Shown one piece after another: positions 1 to 8,763 of a stretch of 27,803 nucleotides of DNA (within the stretch, counting starts at the first letter, position 1; every line of letters starts with the position of its first letter). Source of the DNA: Bilophila sp964538355. Its GTDB lineage: Bacteria; Desulfobacterota; Desulfovibrionia; Desulfovibrionales; Desulfovibrionaceae. A program made the position numbers and the translations under genes. Below the pieces are notes generated by a model. That model was not told the origin of the DNA, did not search any database, and saw nothing but the letters and a program-made list of their open reading frames with translations. The stretch covers positions 1 through 27,803 of the forward strand of contig CAZIFC010000029.1 in NCBI GenBank assembly GCA_964538355.1, written 5' to 3'.

Positions 1-594
1 CAGTTCTTCAATACCATCGCCGAACATTGGGACACCCTGAGCCGCGAAGTGCTCGGCGGGTTCGATCTTGCCGGAGCCGTGTGCGCGGTCGTGCCCGAAG
101 GGTGCGAGGTTGCCGTGGATCTGGGGTGCGGCACGGGTCTGGTGCTGGAGTGCATGCAGGGCCGTGCCCGGCAGATCATCGGGGTGGACGGCTCTCCGAG
201 GATGCTCGAACTGTCACGGCGGCGTCTTGCCGGTGTGGAGGGCGAACCCGAAAACGTTTCGCTGCGTATCGGGGAACTCAGCCACCTGCCGCTGCGGGAC
301 GGCGAAGCGGATTTCGCCAGCATCAACATGGTGCTGCACCACCTGTCCGCCCCGGAGAACGCGCTTGCGGAGATCCGCCGCGTGCTGCGCCCCGGCGGGC
401 TGGTCATGGTCGCTGATTTTGATCGGCACAATCAGGAAAGGATGCGTCTGGACTACGGGGACTTGTGGCTCGGTTTCGACGAGGCGGCCATGACAAGGCT
501 GCTGCATGCGGCAGGCTTTGAGGTCGTTTCCTGCACCCGACGCCCCGTGGAACAGGAGCTTGCGCTCAATCTGACGCTGGCTCGACGCCTGTAA
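1..594 (+). CDS. sahR: SahR-like ArsR-family regulator with SAM-methyltransferase-like domain (5' truncated by window)
   Basis: The frame is open from base 1, so the gene begins upstream and the DNA-binding part is not visible. The visible 197 residues start with a linker (QFFNTIAEHWD) typical of ArsR proteins fused to a class I methyltransferase fold. They continue with motif I (VDLGCGTG), a post-motif segment with MVLHHLSAPENA, and RRVLRPGGLVMVADF, all standard for SAM/SAH-binding Rossmann folds. In Desulfovibrio and other Proteobacteria such a protein next to ahcY is SahR, an S-adenosylhomocysteine-responsive repressor of methionine-cycle genes. The methyltransferase-like domain is thought to sense SAH/SAM rather than act catalytically. 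ahcY starts 30 bases downstream on the same strand, which supports this assignment. Without the N-terminus, a true ubiE-like methyltransferase cannot be excluded. Confidence 0.75.
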   Translation, partial: QFFNTIAEHWDTLSREVLGGFDLAGAVCAVVPEGCEVAVDLGCGTGLVLECMQGRARQIIGVDGSPRMLELSRRRLAGVEGEPENVSLRIGELSHLPLRDGEADFASINMVLHHLSAPENALAEIRRVLRPGGLVMVADFDRHNQERMRLDYGDLWLGFDEAAMTRLLHAAGFEVVSCTRRPVEQELALNLTLARRL

Positions 595-624
595 CATATT
601 CAAAAAACTCGAATGGAGACAAAC

Positions 625-2052
<1,428 letters not shown>

Positions 2053-2124
2053 AAAGAGCTGCGAGGCCCTGCCCCTGCCCCGAATGCCTGACCCAACCGG
2101 GCCGGACAAGGCCTGCGCCTGAAA

Positions 2125-2162
2125 AAAACCGGGATGGATTCCACAGAATCCATCCCGGTTTT
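2125..2162. terminator. Bidirectional rho-independent terminator between ahcY and potD
   Basis: A perfect hairpin: 13 bp of CCGGGATGGATTC pair with their complement across a CACA loop (2142-2145). The stem is extended by AAAA/TTTT, giving T-runs on both strands. It lies between the convergent stops of ahcY (+) and potD (-) and should serve both. Confidence 0.93.
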
Positions 2163-2179
2163 GCGTTGTCTGGGAGAGG

Positions 2180-3217
2180 CTAGTCTCCGGCCTTGAGCTG
2201 TTCCCAATACTTTTCGTAAAGCTCGCGGGCCTTGCCGACATCAAGGGTCACTTCGCCCTTGGCGACCTCGGCGGGATCAAGCACGATGATCCTGCTTTCG
2301 GCGTATTCCGGATCAAGGAGCTTCTCGGCGGCCTTGTTCGGCGTGGAGTAGTTGAATTCTTCCACGCAGAGCTTGGCGACTTCGGGGCGCATCAGGTAGC
2401 TGATGAACTTGTAGGCGTTTTCCTTGTGCTCGGCTCCGGCAGGAATGGAGAAGTTGTCCAGCCAGATCAGAAAGCCTTCCTCGGGAACGATGAACGCAAG
2501 ATCCGGGTTTTCCTGCATGGCGATGAAGGCGTCGCCGTTCCACGACAGGCCCGCCACGACTTCCTCGCTGATGAAGGCCTGCTTGGTGGCGGTCACGTCA
2601 AAGACGCGCACGGAAGGCTTGAGGGCCTTCAGCCATTCGTAGGCAGCCTTGATTTCTTCGGGATTGGTGGTGTTGATGGAGTAGCCGCAGGCTTTCAGGG
2701 CTACGCCGAAGGTGTCGCGCAGGTCATCGGAAAGGAGCACCTTGCCCTTGAATTCCGGGCGGGCCAGATCCTTCCAGCTCTTGATGGTGGAGACGTCCAC
2801 GGCCTTCTTGTTCACGAGAAGGCCCACCGTGCCCCACATGTAGGGGACGGTCAGCACATTGCCCTTGTCAAAGGGCTGGTTCAGCGCGGAAGGATCGAGA
2901 TTTTCAAGGCCCTTGATTTTGCTCTTGTCGAGCTTGGCGAGCAGGTTGTCCTGAGCCATGACCTCCACGAAATAGCCGGAGGGCATGACCAGATCGTAGC
3001 CTTTGCCGCCGAGAAGCTTGAGCTTTGCGTACATGGCCTCGTTGGATTCGTAGGTGGAGAGGACCACCTTGATGCCTGTCTCCCTGGTGAAGCCGTTGAC
3101 GACTTCCTGCGGAATGTATTCCGACCAGCCGAACACATTGAGTTCCTTCGCTTCTTCGGCAAAAGCGGGAGAAACGCCGAGCAGCAGCGCAACGAGGGCA
3201 ACGAGGATTTTTTTCAC
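2180..3217 (-). CDS. potD: Spermidine/putrescine ABC transporter, periplasmic binding protein
   Basis: Periplasmic solute-binding protein of 345 residues that delivers polyamines to the PotABC importer. It starts with a Sec signal peptide (MKKILVALVA then a Leu-rich core ending SPAFA, cleavage near residue 20). The mature start matches PotD/PotF closely: LNVFGWSEYIPQ, then TGIKVVLSTYESNEAMYAKL. The start chosen is GTG (complement 3215-3217), preceded by AAGGAA with 5-base spacing; upstream in-frame codons would bury the signal peptide. It is the last gene of the pot cluster, separated from potC by 428 bases with strong hairpins, so it may be transcribed or stabilised separately. Polyamine specificity is inferred from family and neighbours; putrescine versus spermidine preference cannot be read from the sequence. 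Confidence 0.93.
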   Translation of the reverse strand: MKKILVALVALLLGVSPAFAEEAKELNVFGWSEYIPQEVVNGFTRETGIKVVLSTYESNEAMYAKLKLLGGKGYDLVMPSGYFVEVMAQDNLLAKLDKSKIKGLENLDPSALNQPFDKGNVLTVPYMWGTVGLLVNKKAVDVSTIKSWKDLARPEFKGKVLLSDDLRDTFGVALKACGYSINTTNPEEIKAAYEWLKALKPSVRVFDVTATKQAFISEEVVAGLSWNGDAFIAMQENPDLAFIVPEEGFLIWLDNFSIPAGAEHKENAYKFISYLMRPEVAKLCVEEFNYSTPNKAAEKLLDPEYAESRIIVLDPAEVAKGEVTLDVGKARELYEKYWEQLKAGD

Positions 3218-3253
3218 GCGAGTTCCTTGTAGGTTGAAGTGAGAGAAACGGAC

Positions 3254-3346
3254 GGGGGAGGGAAGAGGGAACCTTTCTGGAGAAAGGCTTCCCTCTTCCC
3301 TCCCCCGCGCCCCCTCCCTTCTCCCTCCAAAGACGTTCGTCTTTGG
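3254..3346. repeat. Two-hairpin intergenic element, copy A
   Basis: The first hairpin has an 18-bp outer arm (3254-3271 with 3289-3306) and a 7-bp inner arm CCTTTCT/AGAAAGG around a GG loop, with one bulged C. The second hairpin is CCAAAGAC-GTTC-GTCTTTGG (3327-3346). The core AACCTTTCTGGAGAAAGGCT and the motif CCCTCCAAAGAC recur in the same order after clpX (26764-26845). It lies in the potC-potD gap (3218-3645), where I see no gene. It may act as an mRNA-stabilising or attenuating structure, or be a dispersed repeat; function is unknown. Confidence 0.7.
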
Positions 3347-3599
3347 GAGCGGGGCGGCGAGGAGGCTCTGGGCCAGAGAATAAATCGCTTTGCCCAAAAA
3401 GAACAGCCGCACAACAGACTTTTTTGTCATGCGGCAGGCAGGAATACAGCTTTTGCCGAACGTTTTTCGCTGCCGCGGCGCAAGGAAGGGAACTGCGGTG
3501 CGGCAACCGGCAGGCGAGCGCATCCAGGCCTTCGGCGGAACCCCCGGATGCACGGCCTCTCCCCTGTTTTCCGAACCGGGATTCAGGGGAGGATGGGCG

Positions 3600-3636
3600 A
3601 AGGGGGAGACGTTTCTGGAAAAACGCGTTCCCCCTT
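3600..3636. repeat. Hairpin related to the two-hairpin element, downstream of potC
   Basis: AAGGGGGA (3600-3607) pairs with TCCCCCTT (3629-3636), with an inner CGTTT/AAACG stem around a CTGGAA loop. The general plan (G-run arm, TTTCTGGA core) resembles the first hairpin of the elements near 3.25 kb and 26.8 kb. It begins 9 bases past the potC stop and has no good T-run on the minus strand, so it is more likely a processing or stability hairpin, or a leaky terminator. Confidence 0.5.
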
Positions 3637-3645
3637 CCTCAATTC

Positions 3646-4431
3646 TCAACGCTGTTTCTTCACATGCTTCTTTGGCCGGGAAAGCCAGAAGGCCAGCATG
3701 ACAAGGGCGATGGTCACGCCGAACATGAGGGCGGAAAGCGCGTTGATGTCCGGCTTCACCCCAAGGCGCACCATGGAGTAGATACGCAGGGGCAGGACCT
3801 CAAAGGTAGGCCCGGCGACAAAGAAGCTGATCAGCACGTCATCCATTGAAAGCGTAAAGGCCAGCAGCCACCCGGCGACGACGGCGGGCATGATCACCGG
3901 CAGGATAACATACCGGAAGGCCTGCGCTTCGGTAGCTCCGAGATCCCGGGCGGCCTCGACCAGATGCTCGTCGAATTCCGCCAGCCGCGCCAGTACGGTC
4001 AGGGCCACAAAGGGCAATCCCAGCGTGGTGTGGGCAATGAGCATGGACAGGAACCCGAGCGGCAGCTTCACGCTGATGAAAAAGATCAGCAGCGAGATGC
4101 CCATGACCATTTCAGGCGACACCGTCAGAACGTAGAGCGAGGCGTGCAGGAGCTGGCGTCCGGGGAAATTGGCGCGCTTGAGGCACAGGGCCGCCAGCAC
4201 GCCAAGCAGGGTTGCCAGCGAGGCAGCCAGAGCCGCTACGGAAAGGGTGTTCACCACGGCATCCATCAGGGCCGCATTGCCGAAAAGCTGGTCATACCAC
4301 TTGAGCGTGAAGCCCTTCCAGCTGGAGGTGTATTTCCCCGCATTGAAGGAATAAACAATCACCACAAAGATGGGCATGAACAGGAAGCCGTAGACCAGCC
4401 ACAGCCAGAGTTGTCCGAGTCTCCGCATCAT
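3646..4431 (-). CDS. potC: Spermidine/putrescine ABC transporter, permease PotC
   Basis: Inner-membrane permease of 261 residues with about six hydrophobic segments, the first being LWLWLVYGFLFMPIFVVIV. The EAA loop that contacts the ATPase is VEAARDLGATEAQAF followed by LPVIMPAVVAG. The sequence begins GTGATGATG. The potB TGA overlaps the ATG at 4431 by one base, with GAGG 7 bases upstream, so I start there; the GTG at 4434 and the ATG at 4428 are alternatives. The overlap implies translational coupling to potB, as expected for subunits needed in equal amounts. The C-terminus is basic (RPKKHVKKQR), consistent with a cytoplasmic tail. Confidence 0.93.
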   Translation of the reverse strand: MMRRLGQLWLWLVYGFLFMPIFVVIVYSFNAGKYTSSWKGFTLKWYDQLFGNAALMDAVVNTLSVAALAASLATLLGVLAALCLKRANFPGRQLLHASLYVLTVSPEMVMGISLLIFFISVKLPLGFLSMLIAHTTLGLPFVALTVLARLAEFDEHLVEAARDLGATEAQAFRYVILPVIMPAVVAGWLLAFTLSMDDVLISFFVAGPTFEVLPLRIYSMVRLGVKPDINALSALMFGVTIALVMLAFWLSRPKKHVKKQR

Positions 4432-5297
4432 CACGCCACCTCGTCTTCATGGTCGCGGGCGACCTTGCGGTTGGCGAACCGGTAGATCACAAGGAGCAGG
4501 GCCAGCAGCAGCGTCAAAATGGTACTGGCCGCCGCGCCCAGAGGCCAGTCGCGGGCCACCATGAACTGGTTCTTGATGAAGTTGCCGATGAGCATGCTCT
4601 TGGCTCCGCCAAGGATCTCGGGGATGTAGAAGGCCCCGAGCGACGGCAGGAAGACCAGCATGCAGCCCGCCACAATGCCCGGAAGGGTCAGCGGCAGGGT
4701 GATGTTCCAGAACGATTGCAGGCCGCTGGCTCCGAGATCGCGGGCAGCGTCGAGCAGCCGGCTATCGAGCTTTTCGATGGAGGCGTAGAGCGGCAGCACC
4801 ATAAAGGGCAGGAAGGTATACAAAATACCCATAAAGACCGCGAAGTCGCCGTACATGAGCGAGATCGGCTCGCTGGTGATGCCGAGCCACACGAGCAAAG
4901 AGCTGATCAGGCCGTTGGCCTTGAGGATCAGGATGAGCGCGTAGGTGCGGATGAGCGAGTTTGTCCAGAACGGGATGATGACCAGCAGAAGCAGCCACGG
5001 CTTGAGCTTCGCGCTTGCCCGTGCGATGCGGTAGGCAAAAGGATAGCCGACAAGCAGGCAGGCCAGCGTGCTGAGGCAGGCCAGCCACAGGGACTCCCAG
5101 AGGATCTTGAGGAAAGTGGGGTCCAGCAGGCGCAGGTAGTTGTCCAGCGTAAACTGCGGGAGCACGAAGTCCTGCTCGCCGCGCGTAAGGACAGTCACCA
5201 CCAGCAGGCCGAGGTTCGGCAGCAGTGCGAAGAGGCATAGCCACAACGCGGTTGCCCCAATGGAAAAGCGGTTGAAGAACGCCTTAGTCTGCTTCAT
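4431..5297 (-). CDS. potB: Spermidine/putrescine ABC transporter, permease PotB
   Basis: Inner-membrane permease of 288 residues, usual PotB length, with six or so hydrophobic segments (for example ATALWLCLFALLPNLGLLVV and WLLLLVIIPFWTNSLIRTYA). The EAA loop is LDAARDLGASGLQSF followed by LPLTLPGIVAG. The ATG at 5297 (MKQTKAFFNRF) overlaps the end of potA by 14 bases. A TTG at 5324 would add nine residues lacking similarity to the family, so it was not used. The ribosome-binding site is weak, consistent with translational coupling to potA. The next overlap, with potC, makes potABC one unit. Confidence 0.93.
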   Translation of the reverse strand: MKQTKAFFNRFSIGATALWLCLFALLPNLGLLVVTVLTRGEQDFVLPQFTLDNYLRLLDPTFLKILWESLWLACLSTLACLLVGYPFAYRIARASAKLKPWLLLLVIIPFWTNSLIRTYALILILKANGLISSLLVWLGITSEPISLMYGDFAVFMGILYTFLPFMVLPLYASIEKLDSRLLDAARDLGASGLQSFWNITLPLTLPGIVAGCMLVFLPSLGAFYIPEILGGAKSMLIGNFIKNQFMVARDWPLGAAASTILTLLLALLLVIYRFANRKVARDHEDEVA

Positions 5298-6390
5298 ACG
5301 GCAACACCACTTCCCAGCCGTCAACCCAGGTCACGGCGATGCGTTCGCCGCGGTTGTAGCTGATTTCCGCGTCGTCCTCATTGAAAAATTCGGTGACGGA
5401 AAGGGTTTCGCCGTTATCAAGGGCGATGGAAATATCCACGGTCGCGCCCTTGTACACGGTCTCTTCGATGCGCCCGGTAAGATAAGGCCCTTCGGGCCGC
5501 TCGTCGCCGTGCGCGTAGATCCGGATATCCTCGGGACGCAGAAGGACATTCACCAGATCGCCGGCGGAGAAGTGCCGCGAGGTCCGCAGCGTGAAACGGC
5601 GTCCGCTGATGTCCGCGATATAGATCCCTTCGGAGGGCACGCTCATGATCTTGGCGGGAAGGATGTTGATCTCGCCGACGAAGCGGGCAACATAGAGGTT
5701 GGCAGGCTCTTCATAGATTTCCTGCGGGCTGCCGATCTGCTCGATGCGCCCCTGATTCATGACGACCACGCGGTCGGACATGGCAAAGGCTTCTTCCTGA
5801 TCATGCGTCACAAAGACGAAAGTGATGCCCAGACGCCGCTGAAGATGCTTGATTTCCATCTGCATGGCGCGGCGGAGCTTGTAGTCGAGCGCGCTGAAAG
5901 GCTCGTCGAGCAGGAGCACCAGCGGCTTGTTGACTACGGCGCGGGCAATGGCGACGCGCTGCTGCTGTCCGCCCGAGAGCTGGTGGGGGCGGCGGTCGGC
6001 GTACTGCTCAAGATGCACCATGCGGAGGGCTTCCATGACCCTGCCCTCGATATCGCCCTTGGGACAGGACTGCATCCGCAGGCCAAAGGCCACGTTCTCG
6101 CGCACGGTCATGTGCGGGAACAGGGCGTAGTTCTGAAAAACGGTGTTGACCTGACGGCGTTCCGGAGGAATGTCGTTCATCCGCTTGCCGCCGATGAAGA
6201 CCTCTCCGTTGTCAGGAGTTTCAAAGCCCGAGAGAATCCGCAGAATCGTCGTCTTGCCGCAGCCGGAAGGCCCAAGAAGGGTCAGAAACTCGCCGTTGCT
6301 GATGCTCAGATCGATGCCGCCAAGCGCGCGAGTGTCTTCGAAAGATTTGTCCACGCCCCTCAATTCAATGATATTGTCCTGTCCGGTCAT
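5284..6390 (-). CDS. potA: Spermidine/putrescine ABC transporter, ATPase PotA
   Basis: Cytoplasmic ATPase of 368 residues that powers polyamine import. All ABC motifs are intact: Walker A GPSGCGKTT (40-48), Q-loop Gln86, signature LSGGQQQR (138-145), Walker B LLLDEP (159-164) and H-loop His196. A C-terminal TOBE-like regulatory domain follows from about residue 240 (it includes LRPEDIRIY). The start at 6390 (MTGQDNIIELRG) was chosen because similarity to PotA begins there; the longer frame adds an unconserved basic stretch. First gene of the operon, with a leader of up to 350 bases upstream. Confidence 0.96.
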   Translation of the reverse strand: MTGQDNIIELRGVDKSFEDTRALGGIDLSISNGEFLTLLGPSGCGKTTILRILSGFETPDNGEVFIGGKRMNDIPPERRQVNTVFQNYALFPHMTVRENVAFGLRMQSCPKGDIEGRVMEALRMVHLEQYADRRPHQLSGGQQQRVAIARAVVNKPLVLLLDEPFSALDYKLRRAMQMEIKHLQRRLGITFVFVTHDQEEAFAMSDRVVVMNQGRIEQIGSPQEIYEEPANLYVARFVGEINILPAKIMSVPSEGIYIADISGRRFTLRTSRHFSAGDLVNVLLRPEDIRIYAHGDERPEGPYLTGRIEETVYKGATVDISIALDNGETLSVTEFFNEDDAEISYNRGERIAVTWVDGWEVVLPYEAD

Positions 6391-6705
6391 GCTTTCCGAC
6401 TGCCTCCATTCCTTGCGCGAAGGGCGCGCCTTTCCGTGACGGCCTTCGGCGCAGGGCCGACCCGTCATGATGCAACGCGTCCGTTTTGCAGATTTTTATG
6501 GAAAAGTTCCCTCCGCGACGTCTCCGGCAGGGTCTTGCGATGCCCTGGAGAGCGTTTTCAGGTCTTCTCTTTCACGCATCATCTACATGAGCCGGGTCAA
6601 AGGGTCAAGAAAACCTCCCGAACGGATTTTGTTTACAACAGGCTGTTTTTATATGTTTTGTATATAAAGAGGCTTTTCTTTTTTCCTGAGGCGGCAAAAA
6701 AAGAC
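6391..6705. other. Intergenic region upstream of potA; AT-rich part likely holds its promoter
   Basis: No gene is apparent. The stretch from about 6600 to 6705 is much richer in A and T than the flanking coding DNA, with runs such as TATATGTTTTGTATATAAAG. On the minus strand a TTGACC followed 17 bases later by TAGATG is a weak promoter candidate for potA. I cannot choose one promoter with confidence. Confidence 0.4.
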
Positions 6706-6734
6706 TTGTCATTCATTTTGGTTCGGGCTAAGAA
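6706..6734 (+). promoter_or_regulatory. Putative promoter of tRNA-Pro
   Basis: TTGTCA (6706-6711), 17-base spacer, TAAGAA (6729-6734). The -35 matches 5 of 6 consensus bases and the -10 only 3 of 6. The spacing and the position, about 11 bases before the mature tRNA, are right for a stable-RNA promoter. Confidence 0.45.
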
Positions 6735-6745
6735 GGGCTTCTTCA

Positions 6746-6822
6746 CGGGATGTGGCTCAGTCTGGTAGAGCGCTGCGTTCGGGACGCAGAGACCGCGCGT
6801 TCAAATCGCGCCATCCCGACCA
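6746..6822 (+). tRNA. tRNA-Pro (anticodon CGG)
   Basis: A 77-nt cloverleaf with encoded CCA. Acceptor CGGGATG pairs with CATCCCG. The anticodon stem CTGCG/CGCAG encloses loop TTCGGGA with anticodon CGG, reading CCG. The T-arm has the TTCAAAT loop. The 5' C and the discriminator A are usual for bacterial proline tRNAs. Confidence 0.97.
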
Positions 6823-6831
6823 GACATTTCA

Positions 6832-6866
6832 AGCCCTTACAGCTTAAACGCTGTGAGGGCTTTTTT
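6832..6866 (+). terminator. Rho-independent terminator of tRNA-Pro
   Basis: AGCCCTTACAGC pairs with GCTGTGAGGGCT around TTAAAC (one T-G wobble) and is followed by six Ts. It begins 10 bases after the tRNA CCA end. Confidence 0.92.
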
Positions 6867-6921
6867 CGTTTCCCATCGGGCAGGCGGACATCGCCCGCGA
6901 AGGCTCTCCGCCCGCCAGCAC

Positions 6922-6953
6922 AAAAGCCGCCCCCCTGCATCAGGGAAGGCGGC
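6922..6953 (-). terminator. Probable terminator of the porin gene
   Basis: On the minus strand GCCGCC plus a short pyrimidine run pairs with its G-rich partner GGCGGC around a TGATGCA-type loop and is followed by TTTT. It lies about 100 bases past the porin stop. The short T-run makes the call moderate. The rest of 6867-7050 shows nothing recognisable. Confidence 0.6.
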
Positions 6954-7050
6954 CTTATAGCCTGCAACCTGTGCGCCCCTGCCTGCGGCCTGTTGCTTCG
7001 GGAGCTTCACAGCACCGCCGCCACGCATTCGGCACAGGACGAGGAATCTT

Positions 7051-8514
7051 TTAGAACGCATACCGCATGTTGATGGAAGCCTTGTATGCGTTGCGCTGCG
7101 AGTCGTCGAGGATACCGCCCCACACGCCGTCGTTCAGATTGAGGTGGATGTAGCCAAGCTCGACGGCAAGGCTCAAGTCCTTGTAGATCTGGTAATTGGT
7201 GTCAAAGGTCGCTTCCCACGCCGCGTCCTTGGTGGTCAGGTAGGTAGAACCGACCATGCCGCTCGTATCGGAATAGCTGCTGTAGAAGTTGGTCATGCCG
7301 GCGTTGCGGGGCATATTCTTGTTGTTCGTGCCCCGATAGTAGCCCACCTGAATGGCGTGGGTCAGATCTTCCATGAAGGAAATGTCCTTCATGCGGAGCG
7401 CAACGCCCCAGGTACCTGTCGGGCTGGTGCCCAGAGCGGTGTCGGAAGAAATGCCGTACCCGCCGTCAAAGCCGAACGAGGAGCCGGACCAGCTGGCATC
7501 GACGGTAGGCATCCGTTCGGAACCGTCATACGGGTTGCTGTTGTCGCCGGAGCCGTACCAGGCCAGCAGGCCGGGAACACCGAAATCCAGCTGGTATTCC
7601 GCAACGGCGGCAAGCAGCCAGCCGGAACGCTTCAGGTCGATGGACCTGCCGGCCGTCGTGCCGTCATAGCCGCCCAGCGAGCTTACCGTCCCCATGTCCA
7701 CGGAGCCGTAGTTGAAGTCCCCCGCGAGCCGGAAGGGGCTGAACGCCGTCATTTCCGCAGTCAGGCCAGCCCACCACGAGCGGCCTTCATGACGGCTGCC
7801 TTCCAGCGCGCCCGCGTCCGTGCCGCCCGGCAGGATGGGCAGCATTCCCGAGCGCATGTCGTTGATGTCGCCCTGCTCGCTGCCGCCAAGGCTTCTGGCT
7901 CCCGCAAATCCGTACATGCCCCACGGAGTGACCTTCACGCCGTCAAAGCTCATCGGCAGGGTCATGCCGACGAAATCCAGCGTGTTCTTCCTGTCATCCT
8001 TCCAGCCGTTGTACCCGTCGGTGTTGTCGTTTTCGGCACGCAGCCAGAACACGTTCGCGCCGATGTTCTCAGTGAAGTCGCCGCCGATGGTGATGCCCGC
8101 GCCGTCACCGTCCAGCACGGCGGAACCGGCTACGAAGCCGGGCAGGGCAAAGGGCTGAAGCCCCATGCGGACCAACACGTCGGTCTGGGGAATGGCCCAG
8201 TCGACATACGAGTAACGCACCTTCACAACCCTGCCGTTGGTGCCGAGAGCACCGTCATCCTGCCCCCACGAAGTGGTTCCGATCTGGAGGGCAAGCACAC
8301 CCTTCAGGCTTTCGGAAGCGATCACGTCGACCTGCGTCCGCAGACGCTGGGCGGCTCCAAAGCGGTCATTGCCGTTTTCCTTCTTGAAGGAAGCGTCCGC
8401 ATACTCGAAATTGAAATCCCAAACGCCCTTGACCTTGATGTCGGCAGCCTGAGCAACGGAGAAGGCGGAACAGATAAGCCCGGCAGCCAGCAGCAGTGTT
8501 GTCAGTCTCTTCAT
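7051..8514 (-). CDS. Desulfovibrio-type outer-membrane (homotrimeric) porin
   Basis: A 487-residue precursor with a clear Sec signal peptide (MKRLTTLLLAAGLICSAFSV, cleavage after AQA at 23). The mature chain has alternating aromatic/polar strands rich in Gly, Asp, Tyr and Trp and ends in NMRYAF, with the C-terminal Phe required for BAM-mediated insertion. The pattern matches the abundant general-diffusion porins of Desulfovibrio, which lack similarity to enterobacterial OmpF. The ATG at 8514 is preceded by AGGAG with a usual spacing; longer versions add no plausible protein. It is monocistronic, with a probable terminator on each side. Its long AT-rich 5' leader carries a hairpin, as might be expected for an abundant envelope protein. 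Substrate range cannot be inferred. Confidence 0.9.
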   Translation of the reverse strand: MKRLTTLLLAAGLICSAFSVAQAADIKVKGVWDFNFEYADASFKKENGNDRFGAAQRLRTQVDVIASESLKGVLALQIGTTSWGQDDGALGTNGRVVKVRYSYVDWAIPQTDVLVRMGLQPFALPGFVAGSAVLDGDGAGITIGGDFTENIGANVFWLRAENDNTDGYNGWKDDRKNTLDFVGMTLPMSFDGVKVTPWGMYGFAGARSLGGSEQGDINDMRSGMLPILPGGTDAGALEGSRHEGRSWWAGLTAEMTAFSPFRLAGDFNYGSVDMGTVSSLGGYDGTTAGRSIDLKRSGWLLAAVAEYQLDFGVPGLLAWYGSGDNSNPYDGSERMPTVDASWSGSSFGFDGGYGISSDTALGTSPTGTWGVALRMKDISFMEDLTHAIQVGYYRGTNNKNMPRNAGMTNFYSSYSDTSGMVGSTYLTTKDAAWEATFDTNYQIYKDLSLAVELGYIHLNLNDGVWGGILDDSQRNAYKASINMRYAF

Positions 8515-8590
8515 GGCGAAATCTCCTTTCTTCATGAATGGATGATTGTGGATGCATCCCCGGCTTCTTCCTCTGGAGCCGGAAACGCCA

Positions 8591-8617
8591 AAAGCCTCGA
8601 AACCGCCATGAGGCTTT
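8591..8617 (-). promoter_or_regulatory. Stem-loop in the porin 5' leader
   Basis: AAAGCCTC pairs perfectly with GAGGCTTT across an 11-base loop, about 77 bases upstream of the porin ATG. On the minus strand only four Ts follow, so it is unlikely to be an efficient terminator. An mRNA-stabilising or regulatory leader structure is more likely. Confidence 0.45.
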
Positions 8618-8640
8618 CGGTCACATCTTCGCCCATCAAA

Positions 8641-8660
8641 ACAAATATACAATTATTTGT
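8641..8660. promoter_or_regulatory. AT-rich inverted repeat in the porin promoter region
   Basis: ACAAAT and ATTTGT form inverted half-sites separated by 8 bases. A further ACAAA-like half-site is found at 8673-8677. It sits in the AT-rich block where the porin promoter should be. The regulator, if any, is unknown and no clear -35/-10 pair could be fixed. Confidence 0.3.
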
Positions 8661-8702
8661 ACTACTTTTATAACAAAGTTCTCACATCTCTCATGCAGAA
8701 AT

Positions 8703-8737
8703 AAAAAAAGGGGGGGAACCTCTCGGCTCCTCCCCCT
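8703..8737 (-). terminator. Terminator of the nikK/nikL-like pair
   Basis: On the minus strand a GGGGGAGGAG arm pairs with a CCCCCCC-containing arm (some mismatches) and is followed directly by seven Ts. It starts about 27 bases past the stop of the 8764-9228 gene. Confidence 0.8.
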
Positions 8738-8763
8738 CATGATCCGCAATGCCCTTTGCGCCG

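Noticed and set aside
595..624. Possible SAH riboswitch before ahcY
   Set aside because: The gap is only 30 bases, too short for the known SAH riboswitch fold, and the preceding gene is a SahR-type regulator.
3218..3645. Small protein-coding gene in the potC-potD gap
   Set aside because: Open frames here run through hairpin repeats on both strands, lack ribosome-binding sites and show no protein-like composition.
6746..6822. tRNA-Pro (and likewise tRNA-Leu at 23194-23276) as an integration site
   Set aside because: No integrase, no duplicated tRNA 3' end and no shift in gene type next to either tRNA were seen.
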